Source of the DNA: Methanobacteriota archaeon
GTDB lineage: Archaea; Halobacteriota; Syntropharchaeia; JACQPP01
Assembly (NCBI GenBank): GCA_016207465.1
Contig: JACQPP010000148.1
Coordinates: 1 to 26,907, forward strand
Direction of reading: 5' to 3'
Length of the DNA stretch: 26,907 bases
Position 1 is the stretch's first letter. Each line of letters opens with the position of its first letter. The notes under the pieces were generated by a model that saw only the letters and a list, made by a program, of their open reading frames with translations, did not search any database and was not told the origin of the DNA. A program made the translations under genes and the position numbers. This document shows positions 22,779 through 26,907 of the stretch, piece by piece.

Positions 22779-22882
22779 TTCGGCGGTTCTTATCCCCTAT
22801 TGCGGGGCTTTGTGCTGTCACGGTGCTTGGCCTCGCAGCCAGAGGGTTCAGGGCGCAACTCTTAGCCCTCTGACTTTGATGA

Positions 22883-22968
22883 AGCCCGGGGCGGGATTCG
22901 AACCCGCGTGTTCCGCCAGGAACTGCCGATTATAAGTCGGCTGCCATTGGCCACTCGGCCACCCGGGC
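22883..22968 (-). tRNA. Class II tRNA with anticodon UAU (isoacceptor identity unclear)
   Basis: The minus strand gives a full cloverleaf: acceptor GCCCGGG/CCCGGGC, D arm GCC/GGC, anticodon stem GCCGA/TCGGC with loop CTTATAA, a long variable arm with stem GTTCC/GGAAC, and T arm GCGGG-TTCGAAT-CCCGC. By standard counting the anticodon is TAT, which reads AUA (Ile), yet the long variable arm is a trait of Leu and Ser tRNAs. The base after the acceptor is T (U73), which fits neither Leu (A73) nor archaeal Ser (G73). No intron or CCA. Several TATA-like elements lie upstream (22990-23040). The gene sits at the edge of an AT-rich island. Confidence 0.8.
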
Positions 22969-22989
22969 AGATTCCTCTTCTTCAGACTA

Positions 22990-23060
22990 CATTTCATATA
23001 CCTCTTATCATGTGTATATGAGTATGAGTATATAAATGCTCTGGCGAACCTTTATATACC
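22990..23060. promoter_or_regulatory. AT-rich divergent promoter region with several TATA boxes
   Basis: The gap between the tRNA and the regulator gene holds CATATACC (about 22993), GTATATGAG (23014), GTATATAAATG (23028) and TTTATATACC (23051-23060). The first serves the tRNA on the minus strand. The last is about 29 bp before the GTG at 23084 and 41 bp before the ATG at 23096 of the regulator. Confidence 0.65.
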
Positions 23061-23095
23061 CCTAATCAGAAACCATTAAGTGCGTGTATAAGATT

Positions 23096-23581
23096 ATGTC
23101 CATCAGCGTCCCCGAGAACATCCTCGTCAAGAACCAGCTTCTCAAACTTCCAGCCCACGAGAGGAATCAGTACATCCGCGAGATTCTTCGCAAAACCTTT
23201 GAGTTAAATCAGGACGGGCTCACCGTCAATACTCTCGCTGAGGTTCTTCCCTTTGACACACGCACTATCTACAAACACTTGGACATCCTCCAATACACCA
23301 ACGAAATCTACGCGGCCCAAGTTGGTACCTCAAAACTCTTCTACCCAAACCACAGAGCAATACACCCAAAGAGCCGAAATAACTTTGAAATGGATGACCG
23401 CACCTATACCCTCTTCGCATTCGAAAACCAACTTGGCGAGTTTGCCCTCATTCAAGAGAAAAGAAAGCACGATACCCACGAAGATTCTAATGGGGGGATT
23501 ACAATCCCCCTAAAGGGGGCAAAGGGGTTTGCTAAGTTTCTGCTGGAGTGGACAGAGAAAAATGCCAAAACTGCCGAATAA
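23096..23581 (+). CDS. Winged-helix/HTH regulator-like protein, first gene of the island operon
   Basis: The 161-residue product begins with an alternating segment (MSISVPENILVKNQLLKL), then a winged helix typical of ArsR/MarR-like proteins: GLTVNTLAEVLPFDTRTIYKHLDILQYTNEIYAAQVGTSKLFYPN. The C-terminal 60 residues form beta-rich sequence (RTYTLFAFENQLGEFALIQE and GGITIPLKGAKGFAKFLLEW) that I do not recognise; it faintly recalls the single-strand-binding PC4 type. The start is ATG 23096, or GTG 23084 if the transcript is leaderless. It overlaps the next gene by 20 bp. Codon use is markedly AT-richer than in the flanking genes, a sign of transfer. It could control the methyltransferase/nuclease pair downstream. 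Confidence 0.75.
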   Translation: MSISVPENILVKNQLLKLPAHERNQYIREILRKTFELNQDGLTVNTLAEVLPFDTRTIYKHLDILQYTNEIYAAQVGTSKLFYPNHRAIHPKSRNNFEMDDRTYTLFAFENQLGEFALIQEKRKHDTHEDSNGGITIPLKGAKGFAKFLLEWTEKNAKTAE

Positions 23582-24821
23582 CCAAGCTGACGACGGGGGA
23601 GCCTCAGACTCCCGAGGGATTCCCACGCCCTCCATCTTTCTATCCCCTAAAACCGTATCCGAGGCCTCTATTATCCGCCAAGTCCACTCCAAATACGGGA
23701 CTGCCGGTCCCACTTCTGGAATAAACTGCATCGACGGACTTGTCATCCCCCTCTCCCGTAGCCCAGAAATTAAAAGTGGTCTCCAACTTGATGATAACAA
23801 TGAACTTGTTCAACCTTATCGTCCAATCCACGACCGCGTGTTCATCTATGACCCCGAGTTGCATAAGCTCTTCTCGGGAAGTGAACGCGAGAAACAGAAT
23901 ATCCTTCAGATAGGTCTCTCCGACTCAAGACGCCGAAACCTCCTCCAAGCCATCAGACACAACAAGGAACAAAAACGTGGGAATCTGATGAGGGTCGTCT
24001 ATCCTCAACTGGACCTTGGATTCATCCAGATGATTATCGAAGAACAGGTTGTCCAAAATGCAGATATTCTCACTTGTCCAACTGTTCCCCTCACGTCCAA
24101 AGAGAACTTCGAACTACAGATTAGTAAGTTTACTGAAATGGCCCAAGAAGGTCTTGCGGTAACTGAGAATCTAATCCGGAAAGAGCTTAAGAGAGAAACC
24201 ATGGTGGTCCTCACGGTACAGCCTCGGGTAGTTCGACCTGAGACGACCTCCACTCTTGTAGAAACACTGGTCTCTCTTGGATGCCGTCACATCGGAATCA
24301 AGCCGCTTGATGACCCGTACAAGGATTCTACGAACGCCCGTGCTCTCCATAACCTGATTGAGCAGATTCGTAAGCAGGCAGACCCTAAGACGAGAATCTA
24401 TTTCATGAATGTCCTTGAGGCGGGTTATACTGCCTTTGCATTTGGGGCGGATGTTGTAACAATGACAACGGGATACCCTTACTTTGTCCCCCCCGACGAG
24501 GAGCGGAAAAATGGGAGAGAATCTTACGGACGTTGGTACAACCCGAAAGCCATGCTCTGGGTAGAAAGAACAGAGGCCCTTGAAGCCAGTCGAACTCATA
24601 ACTATCTCATCCCTTGCTCATGTGGAGCTTCCCAAGAAGTACGGACGTTCTTGAGCGTTGATAAGGCTCCAGATTGGAACCGTTATAGGAAGGCTCACTA
24701 TTGTCTCGTCAAGAACGACGAGGCGCGGATGCTCCAGAATGCTGAGGTACCACTCAGACACGCTATCCGAGAGATGTTCGCTCGCTCGGAAAATGTGATG
24801 CCTATTGCGCTTATTCCGTGA
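23562..24821 (+). CDS. Unknown 419-residue protein, possibly TGT-like TIM barrel
   Basis: No family is certain. After a low-complexity N-terminus, alternating strands and helices from about residue 140 to 310 suggest a TIM barrel: ADILTCPTVPL, MVVLTVQPRV, GCRHIGIKPLDDP, TRIYFMNVLEAGY and AFGADVVTM. The order of these blocks and a CSC motif (Cys352, Cys354) followed by RKAHYCLVKNDEARML resemble the layout of tRNA-guanine transglycosylases, whose zinc site is CxCxxC...H; here the third Cys is Ser and the catalytic Asp pair is not evident. It would fit a DpdA-like DNA base-exchange enzyme only as a hypothesis. It overlaps the regulator gene and ends 1 bp before the methyltransferase. Confidence 0.75.
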   Translation: MPKLPNNQADDGGASDSRGIPTPSIFLSPKTVSEASIIRQVHSKYGTAGPTSGINCIDGLVIPLSRSPEIKSGLQLDDNNELVQPYRPIHDRVFIYDPELHKLFSGSEREKQNILQIGLSDSRRRNLLQAIRHNKEQKRGNLMRVVYPQLDLGFIQMIIEEQVVQNADILTCPTVPLTSKENFELQISKFTEMAQEGLAVTENLIRKELKRETMVVLTVQPRVVRPETTSTLVETLVSLGCRHIGIKPLDDPYKDSTNARALHNLIEQIRKQADPKTRIYFMNVLEAGYTAFAFGADVVTMTTGYPYFVPPDEERKNGRESYGRWYNPKAMLWVERTEALEASRTHNYLIPCSCGASQEVRTFLSVDKAPDWNRYRKAHYCLVKNDEARMLQNAEVPLRHAIREMFARSENVMPIALIP

Positions 24822-24822
24822 T

Positions 24823-25764
24823 ATGGACACCCTCGCCATGAAGACCAACGCCATCTACAGCGGGAACTGCGCCCGGGGAGTGAAAGTAGTTCCGCACCCA
24901 ATCCCATACCAAGGCAGCAAGAGGCAACTCGCACCGAGAATCCTCGGCCTCGTCGAGCACAGGAGGTTTCGTAGACTATACGAGCCATTCTCGGGGTCAG
25001 CCGCCATCACCCTCGCTGCGGCACGTTTGAATGTCGCCGACGAATACGTTCTCGGGGACTCCTTGAAGCCGCTCATTGATGTCTGGAATGCCATCCTCGC
25101 CGCTCCGGAGAATTTGGCCAATGACTATGCAGAGATTTGGAGTGGTCAAGTTGGGGACAGCATCGGACACTACAACCGGGTTCGGGATGACTTCAACGCG
25201 ACCGGCAACCCCGCAAAATTGCTCTACCTTCTCGCCCGATGTGTAAAGAACTCCCCGCGGTTCAACCAAGACGGGATGTTCAATCAATCGCCCGACCGAA
25301 GGCGCCGCGGGAAGGCCCCGAGTAGGATGCGGAGAGACATCCTTGGCGCCTCCGCCCTTCTTTGCGGGCGCACGCTGGTTCGGCTCGGAGACTTCACGAC
25401 GACGATGGCCGATGCGACCCCCGCAGATATTGTTTACCTCGACCCTCCATACGAGGGCGTAACCACAGGACACAACCGGCGATACTACCAAGGGCTTGAG
25501 CGACGCCGCCTCGTCTCCGCCTTGGAGAGCCTCGTACGCCGTGGAGTGCCATTCGTTCTGAGTTATGATGGGCGATGCGGGGGGAGGGCCTACGGACAGC
25601 CATTGTCTGAGAACTTGGGCATCGCCCGCTTGGAACTGAATGCGGGAAGGTCCACGCAGGCAACGCTCAACGGTAGGAGTGAACAGACCATCGAATCCCT
25701 ATATGTGCCGAAATGGTTCCTCCGGAGCCGAGATACGCGAACCACTCTCGTCTCAGCGGCGTAG
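24823..25764 (+). CDS. D12-class (Dam-like) adenine-N6 DNA methyltransferase
   Basis: The 313-residue product carries the D12 class motifs in order: IPYQGSKRQLAPRI (motif X, residues 27-40), LYEPFSGSAAITLAA (motif I, SAM binding, 52-66) and IVYLDPPYEGV (motif IV, DPPY at 207-210). It methylates adenine N6 in a short site, often GATC or GATATC in this class. The ATG at 24823 follows the preceding stop after 1 bp; ATG 24838 is also possible. It belongs to the regulator/419-residue operon, and its 3' end overlaps the convergent HNH nuclease by 12 bp, the layout of a restriction-modification pair. Confidence 0.92.
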   Translation: MDTLAMKTNAIYSGNCARGVKVVPHPIPYQGSKRQLAPRILGLVEHRRFRRLYEPFSGSAAITLAAARLNVADEYVLGDSLKPLIDVWNAILAAPENLANDYAEIWSGQVGDSIGHYNRVRDDFNATGNPAKLLYLLARCVKNSPRFNQDGMFNQSPDRRRRGKAPSRMRRDILGASALLCGRTLVRLGDFTTTMADATPADIVYLDPPYEGVTTGHNRRYYQGLERRRLVSALESLVRRGVPFVLSYDGRCGGRAYGQPLSENLGIARLELNAGRSTQATLNGRSEQTIESLYVPKWFLRSRDTRTTLVSAA

Positions 25765-26496
25765 AAGATGCTTTGCGAACTCTTGGACCGACTGGCGGCG
25801 TCGCATTGCCTCCGCCTTAACCCGGTCGTAGTCCTCGGTCTCGGGGCCGTGCCACGTTAAGGTCAGACTGCGCCTCTCCTCCATCGCAATGTGACTATAT
25901 TCCTTCGGAGAAGCCCAGAAACAACTTCCGCACACGGAAACCTTCTTGAACTCTTTCCAGTTGCGACACGCTTCGCAGGACCAGCTTTTGGCGCGATTGC
26001 AAGAGCCGCAGACGAGCATGAATCCCGACGCCCCCTCCATGCCCTCCTCCCCCGCTACCTCGTAGGGAATTCGATGGTCTATTTGGAGGGCGCCCTCGGG
26101 GAATCGGGCACCGCAGAGAGCGCACCATGCGCCGTCCCGCCTCAGCAACGACGTCTTGAGTGCCTTCGGGAAAGCCCGACGACCGCCCGCCTGCGACTCC
26201 ATAGCCCGCGCCGCCTCGTCAAGCCTATATGCAGCAATCCGCCGCCCATCCGGACCAGTCACAAAGAAAGTCTTCAGAGGAATACCTTCCTCACGAACGT
26301 CGCGGGCGGCGCGGGGGGGATGGTTGTAGCCGTATAACCGCTTCAGTTCCTCGGTGGTGATGTGCCCGTGTTTCAAGACGTGCTCCAAGACAGTTCGGGG
26401 CCGCTTCCTCCGGACGGCTGCGATGCGCCTCCGGAGTTCTATGGAAACCGTAGTCCCCCCTTCGGTGCCTTGGTTCACGGCCTCGGGACCATCCAC
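25753..26496 (-). CDS. HNH endonuclease with multiple CxxC motifs (likely restriction partner)
   Basis: The 247-residue protein has an N-terminal helix-turn-helix-like part (residues 37-75, HVLKHGHITTEELKRLYGY) and an HNH domain: CALC (125-128), IDHRIP (139-144), then CGSCNRAK (163-170), CEAC (174-177) and CGSC (189-192). These give the metal-binding cysteine pairs and the HNH histidine and asparagine. It starts with GTG 26496, about 30 bp behind a TATA box. It converges on the methyltransferase gene with 12 bp overlap, which supports a type II restriction pair. Sequence specificity cannot be predicted. Confidence 0.85.
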   Translation of the reverse strand: MDGPEAVNQGTEGGTTVSIELRRRIAAVRRKRPRTVLEHVLKHGHITTEELKRLYGYNHPPRAARDVREEGIPLKTFFVTGPDGRRIAAYRLDEAARAMESQAGGRRAFPKALKTSLLRRDGAWCALCGARFPEGALQIDHRIPYEVAGEEGMEGASGFMLVCGSCNRAKSWSCEACRNWKEFKKVSVCGSCFWASPKEYSHIAMEERRSLTLTWHGPETEDYDRVKAEAMRRRQSVQEFAKHLLRR

Positions 26497-26520
26497 CCCT
26501 CCCAGAGGTTTCTGGAGGGA

Positions 26521-26534
26521 CGATTATATACTTT
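26521..26534 (-). promoter_or_regulatory. HNH nuclease TATA box
   Basis: On the minus strand AAAGTATATAATCG is a strong TATA box about 30 bp before the GTG at 26496, giving a leaderless transcript that supports this non-ATG start. Confidence 0.7.
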
Positions 26535-26639
26535 CAGCCCGCCACCGCCCGCAATGAAACACCCCCTTTTCGACGCCCTCCGACAGCCAGGGAAGGGTAG
26601 GGGTTTATAGGGCCAGAAGAACCGCTATCGGAGACCGAA

Positions 26640-26804
26640 ATGCACTTACTCATCTACTGTCGGGGGGGTGTGTCCATTAACGCACCTGCACACTCAATTC
26701 AGGTCCCAAAATGGGTCGGAGCCCATCAGGTACCCAAGCCAGCCCAGCCTCTCGGCGCTCATATAAAACCCGCTGTAGTTTGTCAACAGGGGACTACGCC
26801 ATAG
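26640..26804 (+). CDS. Possible small leaderless ORF of 54 residues
   Basis: ATG 26640 opens 54 codons (MHLLIYCRGGVSINAPAH...) to TAG at 26802-26804. It is about 33 bp behind a TATA-like GTTTATAGG (26603-26611). The peptide matches nothing I recognise and is within the range of chance. The second TATA box at 26760 lies inside its 3' part, which argues against it. Confidence 0.2.
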   Translation: MHLLIYCRGGVSINAPAHSIQVPKWVGAHQVPKPAQPLGAHIKPAVVCQQGTTP

Positions 26805-26907
26805 TTTATGACTCTTTTCTCTCCGTAGGCCGGTTCTTCCGGCCTCCGACGAGATGCAGGAAAGCATCTGGCAACCCCACGGTCCCCCGAGCGGACGAGG
26901 CTGGCGA
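26760..26907 (+). ncRNA. Candidate structured RNA starting near 26790 and leaving the window
   Basis: CATATAAAA (26760-26768) is a good TATA box. From about 26790 there is no long reading frame, but two perfect hairpins: AGGCCGG/CCGGCCT (26827-26833 with 26839-26845) and AGATGC/GCATCT (26852-26857 with 26864-26869). I could not match it to SRP RNA, RNase P RNA or a known riboswitch by eye. It may equally be the leader of a gene beyond the edge. The preceding stretch 26535-26640 holds nothing I recognise. Confidence 0.35.

Noticed and set aside
21640..22880. Terminal inverted repeats or target duplications of the insertion sequence
   Set aside because: CCGCC-containing ends on both sides show weak similarity only; no convincing repeat pair was found.
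22883..22905. Attachment-site duplication of the tRNA 3' end
   Set aside because: No second copy of the 3' segment was seen elsewhere in the window, and there is no integrase gene.
1..26907. CRISPR array
   Set aside because: No regularly spaced direct repeats were seen anywhere; the fumarase-gap repeats number only two.
26500..26907. RNase P or SRP RNA at the right end
   Set aside because: None of the conserved sequence blocks of either RNA could be recognised in the visible part, so no name is given.

Overview
This is a high-GC archaeal chromosome segment. Archaeal traits are a group II chaperonin (thermosome), TATA boxes placed about 25-35 bp before start codons that mostly lack Shine-Dalgarno sites (leaderless style), preQ0 genes of the archaeosine route, an EMC6-like membrane protein, and tRNA genes without encoded CCA. 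GC content, gene style and the two-subunit class I fumarase would fit a high-GC euryarchaeote such as a Thermoplasmatota member, but I cannot fix the taxonomy from this window.

Region 1 (1-5660) holds a partial multi-pass membrane protein, tRNA-Ile(GAU), a PlsC-type acyltransferase, a zinc-type MDR oxidoreductase overlapping an EMC6-like gene, a TOPRIM protein overlapping a xylose-isomerase-like TIM barrel, and diaminopimelate decarboxylase (lysA). Region 2 (5661-8700) holds a secreted FxLYD-like gene broken at a G8 tract, a DUF2283/DUF4258 pair behind mobA, tRNA-Leu(CAA) and an FprA-type NADP reductase. Region 3 (8700-14000) is SDR-queC in one operon, then queD preceded by a duplicated, interrupted copy of its own 5' end, an FAD oxidoreductase, a 438-residue coiled-coil protein and a crotonase. 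Region 4 (14000-19480) carries an ICMT-like methyltransferase with the two fumarase subunits, a divergent metallo-beta-lactamase-fold protein with an altered HxHxDH motif, tatA and tatC, a small unknown protein and Hsp20. The thermosome follows (19484-21139).

From about 21240 rightwards the window turns accessory: a GIY-YIG protein, an ISH3/IS4-like transposase without a normal start codon, a class II tRNA with an unexpected UAU anticodon, then a markedly more AT-rich three-gene operon (winged-helix regulator, a 419-residue protein with faint resemblance to tRNA-guanine transglycosylases, a D12-class adenine methyltransferase) facing a convergent HNH endonuclease. This looks like a restriction-modification island with an unexplained extra enzyme, and is the best candidate here for an undescribed system. 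The last 400 bp hold a possible small ORF and a TATA box followed by hairpins, perhaps the start of a non-coding RNA that runs off the window.

Recurring regulatory themes are divergent gene pairs that share one near-palindromic AT-rich element about 28-32 bp from both start codons, a T-rich repeat family next to tRNA genes and queD, and a palindrome at the expected start of hsp20 transcription.
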